Assembly (NCBI GenBank): GCA_028023455.1
Contig: JAQFVV010006629.1
Span: 186,001 to 250,000 of the forward strand
Reading direction: 5' to 3'
DNA: 64,000 nt
Source of the DNA: Epiperipatus broadwayi
Taxonomy: Eukaryota; Onychophora; Udeonychophora; Euonychophora; Peripatidae
In this document: in pieces, positions 34,660 through 48,769 of the stretch
Layout: the number at the start of each line of letters is the position of its first letter
Position numbering within the stretch: the stretch's first letter is position 1
The notes under the pieces: generated by a model
Databases searched by the model: none
The model's input: only the letters and a program-made list of their open reading frames with translations
Told to the model about the DNA's origin: nothing
Made by a program: the position numbers and the translations under genes

Positions 34660-35560
34660 ATACAGTGAAGCCCCAAACTCTGCTGTATTAAAGTACACGG
34701 CTTCAATTATACACTACCCCTCCCCTCAAACATGAACAAACAAAAAGATATAATAAAAAGAACAATTAAAAAACATTAAATTCACAAATTTAATATATTT
34801 TAAGATCTTGACCATCCATTTTTCATTTCAGAGCATTGTGCATAAGCATGTTAAAAAAATAAAAATTTGTAAATAAATTTTAAATTATGACAGCAGTCTT
34901 TTCCATCTCAGAGTGCCATAAAAAATCATGTTAATTAATAAAATTTCTTCACTTTATATTGAAAACATGAACATTTTATTTTTTCTTTATTATTTTTTCT
35001 GAATTTAATATGCAGTAGTTCGTCTAATAAAATATTCTATAAGCTTAATGCTAAAAGTTTTACAAAATTTTGGAATATACTTCAAGTTAATACTGACTTT
35101 AAAACATCGAAACAATTTTTTGATAAAGAGACCAGTCTATTATGTTTCTATAAGAGAAAAAAATTATTGAATATATATATATTACCCAGAGCATATTTAA
35201 TAGTGATGAAAGTCCGACTGTTTGCTTTATTTTTAAAATAACATACTGTACAGCAATTTTTTTTTCTTTAGTCTTATTTTTTCAATGAATGAAAAATATA
35301 TGTAAATATGTCCTCCTTAATTTATTATTAACTATATTATTATTACTAAAAAATTTTGTTTATAATTTTATTTTATATATGCATGCTACTGTATAATAAA
35401 GCATCTCTATAGTATATATGTATGTGTAATTAGTTTGATAAACAATACATATTCTATTCTAATCAATATTTACCAATAAAACAGCTATTATATACTATAC
35501 ACAGGATGCTTGGAACAAAATATAGTGTAGTTTGTGACTCCACAATAATATTTTTTTTCA
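34660..35560 (+). repeat. Long unclassified dispersed repeat, copy 1
   Basis: Blocks of similarity to about 57400-58870 occur in the same order and orientation: 'cggcttcaattatacacta' versus 'ctacttcaattatatgctg'; 'aagcttaatgctaaaagttt' versus 'aagcttagagctagaagctt'; 'aaaacatc(g/a)aa'; 'atatgtaaatatgt' with 'tttattattaact'; and 'gcttggaacaaaatata' versus 'ggcttgaaacaaaatata'. No coding frame or terminal repeats identified, so the class of element is unknown. Limits are approximate. Confidence 0.5.
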
Positions 35561-35564
35561 AATC

Positions 35565-38500
35565 CTTAGCTCTTTTATCAACCTTTTATATTTTAACCTA
35601 ATAAAAATATTAGAAATCAGATTAAATTATTTTTATATAATTTATTCTGGTTACTGTTTATCAAATACAATTAATAAATTTAGTAATCATTATTACTATC
35701 AGACAAGAATTACAATTCTGCTTTAACATCTTAATGTTAACTTTTAAACACAATATTCATTTGTATTATATTGTCATTTTACAAGCACATAATTCTGGCA
35801 AGAAGTTGTTTTTAAATAGTAATTATTAACTTTTGAATGCAGAAAGTAGTAAGTACTAGATGTCATTCTTCTTTGTAAAATATAAGGGAAAAACAAAAAT
35901 ATTTTTAGTGGGATAATAAATTTTACTTTTTTTTAAAAATCATTAAATTGTTGAAAAGTAAAAAATTAGTTCAATAATAGAATTTGTTGTAGGGAAGAGT
36001 TTGACTATTTCTTTAAACATTTTTAATTGTTTACTAAATAAGAAATAGTGAAAATTTATTAAATGAAATTAAAATGCTAGTTTCCTTATTTATACTGAAT
36101 TCTATCTGGAAAAGTAATTATGATATTTTATAAATAAGTCATCTTTTATTTGCTGCATTTTGTATAATTTTAAGCACTTATAAAAGATTATGTTAATGCA
36201 TACACCATATAAAAACAAGAAAAACTAAGTACATTCAAAATAAGAACATTTCTAATTATCTTATATCTTACACTAAATTAAAGAGGAAAAAAACTTCTAA
36301 AAATAGCCAATGAAATTTTGGATAAAATTGATTTGATGGGAAATTTATACTTAAGGTATTAATCAATTGTAAAAATATATGTACAAATTCTCACAAATTT
36401 TTACAAAAATCTCCAGTAACATCACAGTTGCCCAGTTTTAAATTTAAGGCAAATAATAATAATGCACTATCAAAAGATTATGAAAATATTGCTAAAGAAA
36501 TAAACAATGTTGTATTCATAGGCTTTTGCATCTATTAACATTTGCTATGAAATTCATATATTCATAGTTAAGCAAATGCAAGGAAATTTAAAACAGATAA
36601 TTGTTTCACTAATAATGGAATAAAACCTGAAAATAGAATCTTGAAAATAACATATTTAAAAAGTGTTTCTACTTCAAATACTGTTATTATTTAAACTTTT
36701 TTATCACAATGTTATTTCAGAATACTGGGTATATTTCCAGATATATAATTTAACCCTAAAAATAGTGAAAAAAGTCTAAACATAATTTCAATTTTGTATT
36801 GATCCTTGGTAGAAGTCGAGCACCATCTTTGAATAAAGACTACCCTACAGACCTAATTCAAACTTTTTTCTATTAATTCTCAGTTATTGCTCTAGATTCT
36901 AGCTAATAGAAAGCTGAGTTAACTAATCAGCAGCATATTTAATGAAATAAATAACAAGTAGCACAATATCAATACCAACACCCCATGCTTACAGATATAC
37001 ATGTTATATGATTTGTATAAGAAAATCTGTTATATATATTTTTAACATATCACTAAATCTTAATTATTTCCTTTTTATTTACCAATTGTTATGGAATTAT
37101 TAAATCCTTTTTTATAGTTTTGTAATATCTGACAAGTGAATTGAATTCGCCTACATAACAGCTTATATATGTAATCTCATGGTTTACTTCTGCAAACAAC
37201 CAGACTATCTCTCTTAATTTCAACATAGAGAAAAAATTTAGAGAGTAGTAATAACTTTTAAAGTTTTTTTGATAGAGAGAAAACTTAGTTATTGTAAATA
37301 AACATCTACATTGTAATGCAAAACATCTCTGGATCATATCAAAGTATTATTCAGAATAGCAGTTAACAGACTACATTTCAATCTACTAAGATGAAACAAG
37401 TCACCCTTCCCTTCTAGCCATTATGTGATTAATAAGATGGTATACTGACACACATTTAGTGGCACTTAGCCACTCATCTTGAGATAAGTGTAAAGCTTTT
37501 CATCATTGCAATGGGGTTATACTGGCAAATGCTTTCTTGCTTTCCTTACAGTCAAGATTTACAACTAGGAATAGCTCAAAGATATTACTAATATTCTCTT
37601 TACTTGTCTGACTTCTCTCTGCACATGGCAAAAGTTGAAGACTGTAACCCAATAATTAATCTATTTCTTCTAACTTGATAACTGCTGATATTTATTCTGC
37701 TCTGATGTTAGCTTCTTGAAACTGTCTTTTATAGCTTCCTTTAAATGCCTATTTGTTTGCCAAAGAAAATGTTTTTCATAACTCTGAAGTTAATCATCCA
37801 TCTGTGCAGGGTGACTTGTTTGACTTGCTTTCCAAATTTTAATTACCTATATTTTTATGCACGAAAAATTATTTGTCAAATAATATTTTCCAATTGTTTT
37901 AGTTTTTATATCCATAAGAAGTATTTAAGTATTTTTACATTTTTTATATTTCAGCTATGATAACCAAATTTCTATAATTAATTTGTCTATAAATTATAAT
38001 TTCTAAGATCAGTTAAATGCCTAAAGGAATATATACTTGGTAATTACATCTAAGTGATCTACCTCACCGTTACAAGATAAGCTTATATGGGTTCATGAAA
38101 ATTGATTCTCCTGCCTATAGTAATAAAAATGGATTTTTTTAGTTAAAAACCTTTCTTATGAGCACTTGCTACACAGTTTTATAACTTGTATCCCTTATAT
38201 ACTTATCAAATATAAAAAATATTTTAATTTCAGTTTTGAACAAATCCAAAAGTCACTTATATATCTTCTTTCTGATAGAGTCAAAGTACTGTGAATTCTG
38301 TAGCAATCACTAGAAATTAAGCAATGCTTTAATTTTGCCTTTAACATCTGTAATTTTAAGGACATATATTTTTATATAATATAAATCGATATTTGTTTGG
38401 CTTGGTTACATTTTTTTGTCTTAATAATTATGTTATCATAATTCAAAACCTTATTTATAATTAATTACTTTTTTGACTTCAAACTGCTTATTTTTGTATT

Positions 38501-38850
38501 TCTTTTAACTTAACCTTCTCTGACTTTTTGATCCATTTTAAGTTGTTACAGGGCATACATATATTTTTAACTGTTTTTAAAAAGTGCATTTATATATATT
38601 TATAATTAGTATATATTATTATTTTGAATAAAATGTCTTTAGATGTGTAGGTAAAAATAAAGTTATTTACAATGTTGTTTTAACTGCTTTTGATACATAA
38701 AAAGAAGTTAAGAACTGGTTTATTAGAATTAGAAAATAATTTTTTTTTCATAAATAAAAAGAAATAATTTTTAACTACTGGATTTGAAAATATATGTATT
38801 TGTGTTTTTATAAATTTGTTGGTTGAATTTAAAGGGACAGTATTAAATGA
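35565..38850. other. No recognisable feature
   Basis: AT-rich sequence; the patch 37380-37720 is somewhat less AT-rich ('cacccttcccttctagcc'). Short frames at 37089-37337 (-) and 37745-37960 (+) have no recognisable domain. Confidence 0.4.
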
Positions 38851-38854
38851 TATT

Positions 38855-39010
38855 TGCCTGAAGGTTTGTGATAATGTGATGTGATATGTTGGATTATTTT
38901 CATCATCTATCAATGAATGTTGAATGTATAGAAAATTTTAAACTTTATTTAAACTTTTCGAATACAAACAATTTGTTAGTAATAACACACAAATAGATAA
39001 ATGCAAGTTA
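38855..39010 (-). repeat. Dispersed repeat shared with 52118-52260
   Basis: On the minus strand this reads 'gttattactaacaaattg', 'tttgtattcgaaaagttt', 'aataaagtttaaaattt', 'ctatacattcaacattcatt', 'gatgatg' and 'cacaaaccttcag'. The same text with few changes runs on the plus strand from 52118. Unclassified; no coding content. Confidence 0.65.
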
Positions 39011-40494
39011 GTGTTAAATGTTTTCTTAATTAAGTGAAAAATTTATACATATAGATTGTACTTATTATTATTGTTAATTATAAATGACTTCCTACCTAAG
39101 TAAGCCCAACATGACAAGAGCAAATTTTACAAAAAGCCTGCAAAACATTCAAAATTTGTTATAGTTCAAAAGGTGAATAATAATTCAATTTAACAATATT
39201 TTACTTTTATTACTTTAATAGCAGAATAAACATTACTTTTTTTTGTTGTTGTTGAATTGAACCAAGTTGAATGAAAGAAAAAAACATCTTTATTTCATCA
39301 TTTTAATGGAAGAATAAACTTATTAATTAAAATATCATTAATTTCAGATTAACCATTACTCTAAATATTAAGAAATATAATATTACAAATAAAATCAACT
39401 TCTATAAAATATTTTAAGCAAAGAACATTATACATAAAATCATTAAAAGAAGATATTTTAATATATTTCATAATAAAATTTTCTAATTTTTCAGCCTTCA
39501 AAAATCAAATTACATAAAAATTGAAAGAACTATTCACCTAAGTAAGAAACAATCCTACACTATATTATATAATAAATATTGTGGAATGAAAGTAAGACCT
39601 AGCTTACATCATTACTCTCATGTCTAGAAAATTACTACTGAATTTTGAAGTTATTTTTTTTTTTGTAAAATTATACTTTTCTTGATCTTATGAATATTTA
39701 TCACTTATTCTTCAATTTCTCATCTATGAACGTACTAATTCACATTGAGTAACATAATAAACGATCTTTTATATTTACTGAAACTTTCAGTAAAATATGA
39801 ATTAGTATATTTAATTTATATGCTATTTTTCAAGGCATATTTTTTTACCTGTCTTTCTGTATGTAGTTTCATTTGACATTGAGTATAACTTTATTAATTG
39901 ATCTGCTATTAATTATTAAAACACAAATTTTCTTCATATTGTGGTTATTTATTAATGAGCATGGTCATTCCAATTTCTGAAAGAAAGATGAAGAACCAAA
40001 AGTTAAAGATGAGTTTTGAAACCAATACATGGATTTTAAATATGTATATACTTGACATCTATCTCCATTTTTAAATCTGTTCTGTAGAAGTCATTTTTCC
40101 TCTTGCTTAAATACTACTCTGTTTAATGTTTTTTTATTGTGTTCCTACTTCAATCTTATCCTCATAATATCTGTTTAGAATGTTTTTAAGTTAATTAAAA
40201 TTATGCTCAGTTTCACCAGCAATATGTTTTTAATATCTATGCTTTTCTTCTACTTTATATGTTCAATCTTTGCAATTTCACCATCAAAATAAAGATATAC
40301 CACAATGACATTTACTAGAATATTTTTGGTCAATGAAAGACTGAGAAAATAATGCTAAGTAATTTAGAAAATTATTCAGTGGCTTTTCAGTTTTTATTTC
40401 CATATGAAATCTTATTGTATTATATTTCTTATGCCATATGCTCATAATATTATTCTGAAAATCATAAATTAGAAACTTAAATTGAGTAAAATTA

Positions 40495-40965
40495 CCAGAT
40501 GTGCAGATTAATTTCAGAAAAGATTGAAGAATTAAACATTATTGTTGCTATATTTTGGATAATAGAAAATTTTAAGAAATATCAAAAAGAAGTCTATGTG
40601 TATTTTATTGATTAAAATAAGGCATTTGATTTAGTTGGTCATAATAAATTTTCTGGCATGTTCTTAGGAAGGTGGGTGTACTACAACACCTTATTGTTCT
40701 TATGAAGCATTTCTAGACTAGTTTCATTGACAGAAATTAGATAGTGTGTACATTGTGAATAAATATCCAATGGTGGAATCCAGCTTCTTTGAAGTCATTT
40801 ATTGGTGGAAAAAATAATCTTAAATATATTGAAAATATTCAAGACATTATGACTGCCATTATGAAAAACAAAAACTAAAAAGCAAAAAAATAGTATTGTG
40901 GCTAAATATAAATAAGGCAAAGATTGTGATGATAGGAATGTAGATACCTTCAAAATGAAAGTGCC
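40495..40965 (+). pseudogene. RTE/BovB-like reverse transcriptase fossil
   Basis: Plus-strand text at 40575-40660 reads KKYQKEVYVYFID, stop, NKAFDLVGHNKF, the 'vYvcFIDy.KAFD.V.H.kL' RT block. It is preceded by EELNIIVAIFWIIENF, like the 'I..lrwIiek.re' segment. Further on (about 40895) WLNINKAKIVMIG matches the 'GLklN..KTkim' block after YADD. It is a different subfamily from the intact RTE at 5982-9279. Stops and shifts make it dead. It ends about 100 bases before the hAT insertion. Confidence 0.6.
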
Positions 40966-41069
40966 TTTTTAGATTATTAAATAAATAGATAATTAAAAGG
41001 CTTTATCCAAGAAGTTCAAAGGCTGAAAATTCCAGACTGGAAGTGAACAGAAAACCTTATGTTCTAGAG

Positions 41070-43910
41070 CAAGAGTTCTCAAAGTGGTCGATTTGAACTT
41101 TCTAGGGTTGATAGTTTTAATAAAAAAATTGGGGGGTTGACAACAGCAAAAATACTACTGCTATTTGTTTGTTACTTCAAAATATCCATAATTCCAATAG
41201 ATATCTAATTAAGAAGTAAAATAATTGGAAAAAAAAAAACATTTGTTTGATAAAAACACATTACATACCAAACTTGTGAACAAAAAGATAAAATGTGTCA
41301 TTAAAAAAGTCACATGTAAGAATGCTTGAAAATACATGTAGCACAACATGTCTGTGCATTGCCTTATTGAATGTATCAAAGCAAGTGCAGCCATGAAAAA
41401 CCCTTGAATGTCCACACTTGCTCACAGAAGGATGAGACAATATTCGATATTACTAGAATCTGTCACTCTTGTACAGTCATGCTTTCATAAACATTATAAA
41501 TTAGTTCATTTGATGTGACATATACTTATTTGTGATTTAAACTTTGAATATAATTATTGCGGAGTAGTACTACGGAAAAGAAAATCGGAGGACAGTTTAT
41601 TTATCAGAGTTTGAACAGAAATCTTCTGTTTCAAGTATGTGCATACTTTACTGTTTTTTTTTTTAATCACAGGAGCTGTCGAAATTGTTTGTTAATAAAA
41701 GTTTTTATTTCTTATGATAATAATATGACTGAACCAAAAAAGAAATGCAGACTGTACAGCTTGGACTATTTGAAACTAGGATTTGTTCCATCATTATCAA
41801 ATAGACATTTATCAATGTACATTATATGCATCTTTAGCAATGATTCTATCAAACCATCAAAACTAGCAGATTACTTGAACAGAATTCATCCTGACAAAAA
41901 AGAAAAATATTTGTCATACTTTCAATCACTTAAAGATAAAATTCTGAAGAGAACTACTATAGATAATGTTTGTTTCATCATCAAAGCAAAATGATGACGG
42001 ATCAAGGACATTGTACAACATATCCTACTCATTGCGAAGTCTGGTGAGCCACACACCATAGAGGAGAAACTGATCATACTGGCCATCTCAGAGATAGTGA
42101 ACACTGTACTCCACAAACTGGGACAAGATATTATAAAAGAATTTCTTTGTGCAATAACACAGTTCAAAGATGTATCGACAGAATGAGTTTTGACGTGGAA
42201 AACTGTTTGTGTAATCATTTGCAACAAAAGTTTTTTTTTTCTCCAATTGGACAAAGCAACATTATTCAGTAATGAAGCTTTGTTGCTGATGTATGTTCGC
42301 TTTAGTCAAGTTCAAGAAGTGCATGAAGAGCTGCTTTTTGCTAGAACTTTAGAAACTGACACCAGAAGCAAATTGATTTTTAATTTATTGGAGTTATTCT
42401 TTCAGGGAAAAAGTGATTCCATTGATAAATATAATATCTGTTGTGACAGATGGAGCCCTAGCTATGGTAGGTCGTTATTGCAATTTCATAAGTTACCTGA
42501 AACATTTACCTGAAGTGCTTGCAGTTCACTGCATAATTCATAGGCAACATTTAGTAGTCAAGAACCTTAGTGACAAATTGCATCAATAACTTCAGTTTGT
42601 TATAACTGCTGAGAACAAAATTCAAAGCAACACTTTGAATACTAGACTGTATGAGGAAATCGACAAAGATTTCTATTGATTGGTTCTTCACACTGAAGTC
42701 TGCTGGCTTTCAAAAGATTTATGATTGAGAAGATTTTTTGCACTTTTTCAATCTGTTTTAGAGTTTTTGGAAGATGGGATTCCAGTTTCAAAAAAAAAAA
42801 GTTCTTAAGAGTAAAACAGATGTTGTTTATTTAATCAGCTTATTTGGCAAATTTAATGATGTTAATTTACAACTGCAAGGAGACAATTTGAATCTCATCA
42901 AAGCAAAATTGGTCATATTGGCTTTTGTTGCCAGATTAATGTTTTTTAAGCAAAATATTGTAAAATCTGAGCTTTCCCAGTTTCTCAACTTATTTAAGAT
43001 AGGCACAATCCAAGAAGAAAATATCTTGCTGTACATCTCTTCACTTAGATTTCAAAACTAGGTCTAAAGATATTCTATCATTGGAAATACAAGACTGGAT
43101 AATAAACCCATACACTATTAGTGCAGAACCAAATATAGTTTTGCAAGATGAACTGATAACCATCAGCACGAACGAGGATCTCAAGGTACAATTAAAACAG
43201 GATTATCAAAAGTTTTGGCTGCAACAAGATATTCCACTTCTGTATCCAGCTCTAGGGAATGTTATGCAGAACAAATTTTCTGGCATTTCCGTCATCGTTT
43301 CTGGTAGAGAGAGGCTTCAGTGTAGTTTTAAACTTGCTTCAGAACAGACATCGATTGTTTATCACAAAACATGAAGATTTGAGAATGCAACTCACTAATT
43401 TAAAACTGGACATAGATAAATTGTTGACAGATCTCCAAGTGCATCCATCTCATTAAATTCAGTTTTCCAAGCTAATTCTGTCTAAAAATTTTTATTGTTA
43501 TAATTTTGTTGATGCTTAATTCTATCTGAATATGTTGATTTTTTTTAATTTCATTTTTATGTTTTATAAAGTGATTTCAATATTTGTACTTATTTTGAAT
43601 TTACATATTTGTTTTTTAAATTACAAAAATTAAAAAAAACTCTGCTCATATTTTTTTGCTTTAATTTTTATTAGTGCAGGTTTCGATATTAAATATTGCA
43701 CAAGATAATGCCATATTCCATAGTCCTTTTATTTTTTTCAATCATTAATTACAACTTAAAATGAAAAATTTGATATCTAGTGAAATATTTAATATCAAGA
43801 ACTGTATAAATTTATTAATTTGAATAAGTAAAGTAAATGACTAAGGGTTTGAAGGTTTTAAACGTTTTTGGTAAAGAGGTCTGCGGCCAAAAAAAGTTTG
43901 GGAACTCTTG
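41070..43910 (+). mobile_element. hAT transposon with perfect 8-bp target duplication
   Basis: The element starts CAAGAGTTCTCAAAGTGG (41070) and ends with the inverted CCCAAACTTT / gggaactcttg terminus (43910). The 8-bp sequence TTCTAGAG flanks it exactly on both sides (41062-41069 and 43911-43918), the duplication length typical of hAT elements. It is 2841 bp and contains one transposase pseudogene in plus orientation. Terminal repeats are short and imperfect, as in Charlie/ZBED-type hATs. Confidence 0.9.
41725..43456 (+). pseudogene. ZBED5-like hAT transposase, broken
   Basis: Starts MTEPKKKCRLYSLDYLKLGF, a BED-finger-type N-terminus in which only part of the zinc ligands remain ('NDSIKPSKLADYLNRIHPDK'). 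KSGEPHTIEEKLIILA, a DKATLFSNEALLLMYVRF segment and HEELLFARTLETDTRS follow at about 42250-42370, consistent with the RNase H-like core of the ZBED5/FAM200 type. The C-terminus, FLAFPSSFLVERGFSVV then NRHRLFITKHEDLRMQL and LQVHPSH (43268-43456), is the hAT dimerisation domain. About six stops or frameshifts separate the pieces, so it is inactive. Confidence 0.85.
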
Positions 43911-43919
43911 TTCTAGAGG

Positions 43920-45700
43920 ATTACAATGAAAAACTTGGAGAATATTTTAAATGTAGTGATATATCTTTAAAATATGAAGAGTCCATATTAAACAAATTTT
44001 GCATATTATAAATATCAACATTTAGGGAAAAAAGAAGTGCATATGTTTATTACCACTCTCAACACCTAATGTAAATTTTAGACCAACTTTTTTATATGTT
44101 TTATAATTGCATGTATGGAGATAAGCAATGTATAAATAGAGTTATCAAGTGTAAAATTATTTTCAAATGAAACCCCTATACTAAATTTATTTCCATTATT
44201 AAGAGCTTATATATTATTGTATGAAACAAAATTAAAAACTGGATTCAGAATTATCGTGATTGTAATTAAAGGATGATAAGTGGTCCCGTGTCAGTACAGT
44301 AGATGAATCTCAGTGCAATTACCTGTATTAACATGATTGAAAATATAATATAGCTGCAGTCTTGCTATTATTGAACTCGTAAGATGTAGAGAGCTATTTG
44401 GGCTTGGAAAAAGTAATCCAATGGGCCCTTCAAAACATTTTAAAATTTATTAGATTTATTAATTATATAAGGAAATTTCTTCCCTAAGAAAATATATATT
44501 TTTTTTAAATGAATATAGACCAGTGCTAGAATGTTTCAACAGCAATTAAATGACATAGGTAAAAGGAAATGTTATTCGATTCAGACTTTGTGTTTTTAAA
44601 TACAAATAGCACAATTAAAACATTCTAGCCTTGGTTTTTGTATTTATTTACTATATTTGAATTTCATGTAGTGTTTTGCACTCTTTAATTTATTTTTCTA
44701 CTACATCTCCCCCAAAGCAACAGTCAACTTTAATCTTTTTTTAATAAATGAAAATGTAACTCTTATAATAAATATTAATTATGTAATCTAAGTTATATTT
44801 GCTAATGATTTATATATTTATTTGATAGTATCTCCCATGTTATAAATAATTCATTATTTCAACAAAACTACATATTTCTACAAGACTGCAACTTATTAAT
44901 GGTTTTGGTTTTAATAAAATAAACAATATAATAGATTATCTTTTTTATAAACATAATGTTTTTCTAAGTAAATATTTCTGATTTGACAGTAAATATCAGC
45001 TATTTCTCATTAAATTTTATAAAAAATAATCTTGCTGTTCTGTTCCCTACAATCTAATGAATCTTATCTTTTCTACTAACAAACATACCAATTTATAGCA
45101 TTCGACATTGCTCATTATCAAAAATGTAAAGAAATTAATGAAGAACAAAATAAGTGTTCCTTCTTATAATGATAATTATTTGTAGTATCAAACAGTCTTA
45201 AGAAATAAATATTAACTATAAATCAGTATAGATGTATATTGATAGATGTATATTATATGCACACATATTTCAGAGAAACTAACATTTTTAAAAAGATTCA
45301 ATATGTGTAGATTTGTTGTTGTTGTTATAAACTATATGAAAGTATTTGGAAACTCCAAGTAATTAGTAAGTACTAATATTGCAGTTGAATAGATATTTTC
45401 AAAACATTTACTTATTAATTTATTGCTTCTGTATTTTTGTATCTTTAAAAGCTATAGACACATTGGAGTTCTTAAGTAATCAGCATTTACATCATAATAG
45501 TGCAAAAATTTGCCTTAAATTTTAAAATTTGTCCAACTTTTTCATATGCACTTAAAAGATATTGTTTAAAGTGTTAAACGTTTATGAAGTATATATAAAT
45601 AATATTCTAAAAATGACTGATTGCATATGCATGTAGAAATTGAACAAAGTAATGGGGATTCACATTTGATCTCTAAAATCACCTACCTTTTAAAGATAAA
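43920..45700. other. No recognisable feature
   Basis: AT-rich sequence between the hAT element and the inverted RTE; nothing supported. Confidence 0.45.
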
Positions 45701-45704
45701 CATC

Positions 45705-48700
45705 ATCATTTTTAACTGTTATCTATTCATTGTTGGATGAAAGTTTCTCCAAGTTTAATATGATTCATTACCTCTCCTCCACATCATATAAGCAAATATC
45801 CTTACTTCATTCATTTGTCTCATTCTAGATCTTTTACAATCTCTCAGGAACAAATTAAAACTTCAACTATGTATTTCCATCTTTTTTTAGAAATATATCA
45901 AGACTAGCTCTTATTTGTGTCTCTCACTTCTTTCAATGATGTTGTGATATCTATTTCTTCTCTCAATCATATATTTCATCTTATATTTTCTTCTTATTGT
46001 TATTCCTAATACACATCTCTCCAAACTTTGTTGGGTCATCTGAAATCTCTGTATTGCTCTTCTGTGAAGTGCCTGAATCTCAGATTCATAAACAAAATAT
46101 ATTAAAACACATGCATTAAAAAAACATCTTTTCAATACATAGATGTGCTTTCTTTTAATATTAAATTATTTCTGACAAAAGCACTTTATCCAAATTTAAT
46201 TCTATGATTAATTTTATTCATTATATTTTTATATGTATTAACAATCTATTCAAAATATATGTATTTGCTAACTTTTTCTAATTCATGATTACCAATCATT
46301 TTTTTATTAAAAAAAAAATCATTGAGGATTACTTAATAAGCTTTTTAGCATTTATATTTAGTTCTATTTTCTTGCTTTCATCTCTTATAACTCTCGCAAC
46401 ATTTCCTGAAACTCTGAAACATTATTTACAAAAACAACCACATCATCTGCAAAATCTAGATGATTTAAATAATCTCCATTTACTTTTATCTCCTTAGATT
46501 TCCATTTTAGTTCACAAAATATATATTGTAAAACTGTTTTGGAAATATAGAATCATTTTATCATATATGCTTCTAATTTTTCTAATATTGCTATATAATC
46601 TAATCACTATTCTCACATTTTGATAAATATTATTTAGAATCTGACAATATCTTGGATCTACCTTTCATTATCCAAATCTTTTATCAGTGTGGAAATGCTT
46701 TTCGAATCAAATATCTTTTTATAATCTACAAATGAAGCATAACATTTCATATTTATTGGTCCTTTTTATAATTTATCTATACTTGAATGGAATTCATTAT
46801 GTTAAAACTACATTAAGTCCAGCATGATGTTTTGATTTAAAGAATCTTGTTAAAGATTTTCTCTAGAACTAATAAAAAACTGATAGATCTGTAATTTCTA
46901 ATATTTTCTTTATCATTTAGACATTTGGTATATAACTTTGCCAACAATTTATCTATTTCTTCATCTATCTCTTTCAAGATATCAATTATAATTCCATCAT
47001 TTCCTGGTGCATTTCCCTCTTCTATAGATTTAATTGCCTGTATCACCTTTTCATTTAAAATATTTGGAAATTTGTAACATGTTTAGTAATTGTAGGGGAT
47101 AATTTTTTTTTTTTTTTATATTTAATTATTATATAATTCTTTGCAGACCTTTTCCACACATTTCATCATGTCATCTCTTTTTAGTAATAGCTTCATTTTT
47201 TTATTTTATTGGTAAAACAATTTTTTTTCCAATATCAAGGATAGTTTTATACTTTTGAGGTCTGCATTCTTTTATAGCTTTCCTTGGTAATTCACAAGTA
47301 TATGTTTAATTCATTTTTTGGACCATTTTATAGAATTCCATATTTCTTAATGAATCATTTTTAAACATTTTCATATTCCTTCTTTTCTTCATACATTGTC
47401 TTGTATCAATAGAAAATTTCTGGAAAATTGTTTGTTTTTTCTTCTTTTTTTTTGTACTGGCTATCTTTTTTGCAATTCTTAATATATTATCAGTTATCTT
47501 CTTATTGATGCCAATCTCTTTAAATCTCTTAATATTCTAAAATGATTTGTAAATTTAAATTCATAGGACTGTTTCTGAAGGTTAGAAATATCCACTGTCT
47601 TTTTTAATAGTTTTGTTTCTAGTTTTGCATTATCTATTAAGAACATTAATTTTGAAATATATATTTTCTATTAGTGAAAATATAATTAAGTTCAACTGCC
47701 CTTTCATTTGGATGCTTCCATGTCCATTTCTGTTAGGCACTTTTTTCAAAAGAATAATTGATAATGTAGCATTTATTTTTTCCTATAAACTCCGTAAGTT
47801 GGTATCCTCTCTCACATCTATCACCATAACCAAATTTACCACAGCACTTTCATCTTTCAGTCATTTACCAATTTTTTTTATTTAAGCCTCCCATGACAAT
47901 TTTAAAATGTTTAGTCTTATCAAAAGCATTTTGTATACATCTGTATAAAAATTCTCTATTTTTTGATTACAATTAGAAGTTGTTACAACATAAACCTAAA
48001 TTATCTGTATTTAATATCTTTCAAATTTTAATGAGTAATCTTGCCATTCTGTCTGATATACTCTTAATTTTACTACATTGTTCTTCCATTTTTTTACTTG
48101 TAATGAATCCCATTTCCTTTGTATTTCTAATATTTTCTATCCATTTGTTACAACTTTGTTTCATCTTTTTTCCTATCTTCATAAAATCCAATAGTATTCA
48201 TGTAATTTGTTTTCACTTGAAAATGATCAGCAATTGTAAGTATCTAAATAAAAGATAGTAATCAAGGGCAGCCTGGATCCACAATTAAGTGATTTTTAAC
48301 ACTCGTTCATTACCTTGGCTGGAAACTTTATAAGCTCTTGGGAATAAATATTTTTTAGGTCCCCTAGTGACGATTTTTTCAGATGCTCATTGCTAAGGTG
48401 CCTTGTTAAAACTATTTCTATCATGATTGTAAATATTTATAAGAAAAAAAAAGTCATTCACAAATGAATTCATCTTGCTTTCAAGAAAACTAAATTGATA
48501 TTCTAGGTAAAAACTAAAAGGCAATTGAGAAGAAAGACCATGATGTTTCTTGATTTTAAACTCAGAGGTAAAAAACCAACTGTTGAGCAACTCATTCATG
48601 TTCATTTACCATATGAATAATTACATAGTAATAATAGCTGCATATAACAAGAATATCTGTGAACATTAGGAATATGCACTGCTTGGTTTCTTTAAGGCCC

Positions 48701-48760
48701 TAAAAGGAATCAAAGGGACTCCTTTGAGTTATCAGCAAAGTTCTTTCACCAGTCCCTTTT
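45705..48760 (-). mobile_element. Near-full-length inverted RTE copy, broken
   Basis: The minus strand follows the intact RTE at 5982-9279 from its 5' leader to the 3' GAT tail. The leader match includes 'ctcaaaggagtccctttgat' and 'tttttacctctgagttta' (48730-48540). The 3' end is near 45705-45720, where 'aaatgatgatgttta' corresponds to the GAT tail. Fragments of the ORF remain open: [14 protein letters not shown] and NIRNYRSISFLL (47046-46837), and ALHRRAIQRFQMTQQSLERC (about 46070). The endonuclease lies at about 48000-47500. Stops, shifts and small deletions (for instance between [10 protein letters not shown] and NIRNYR) kill it. Together with the intact element it forms a distant inverted pair. 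Confidence 0.85.
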
Positions 48761-48769
48761 AAAATAGTG

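Noticed and set aside
47613-47885. 90-codon plus-strand frame
   Set aside because: Antisense of the inverted RTE endonuclease region; not an independent gene.
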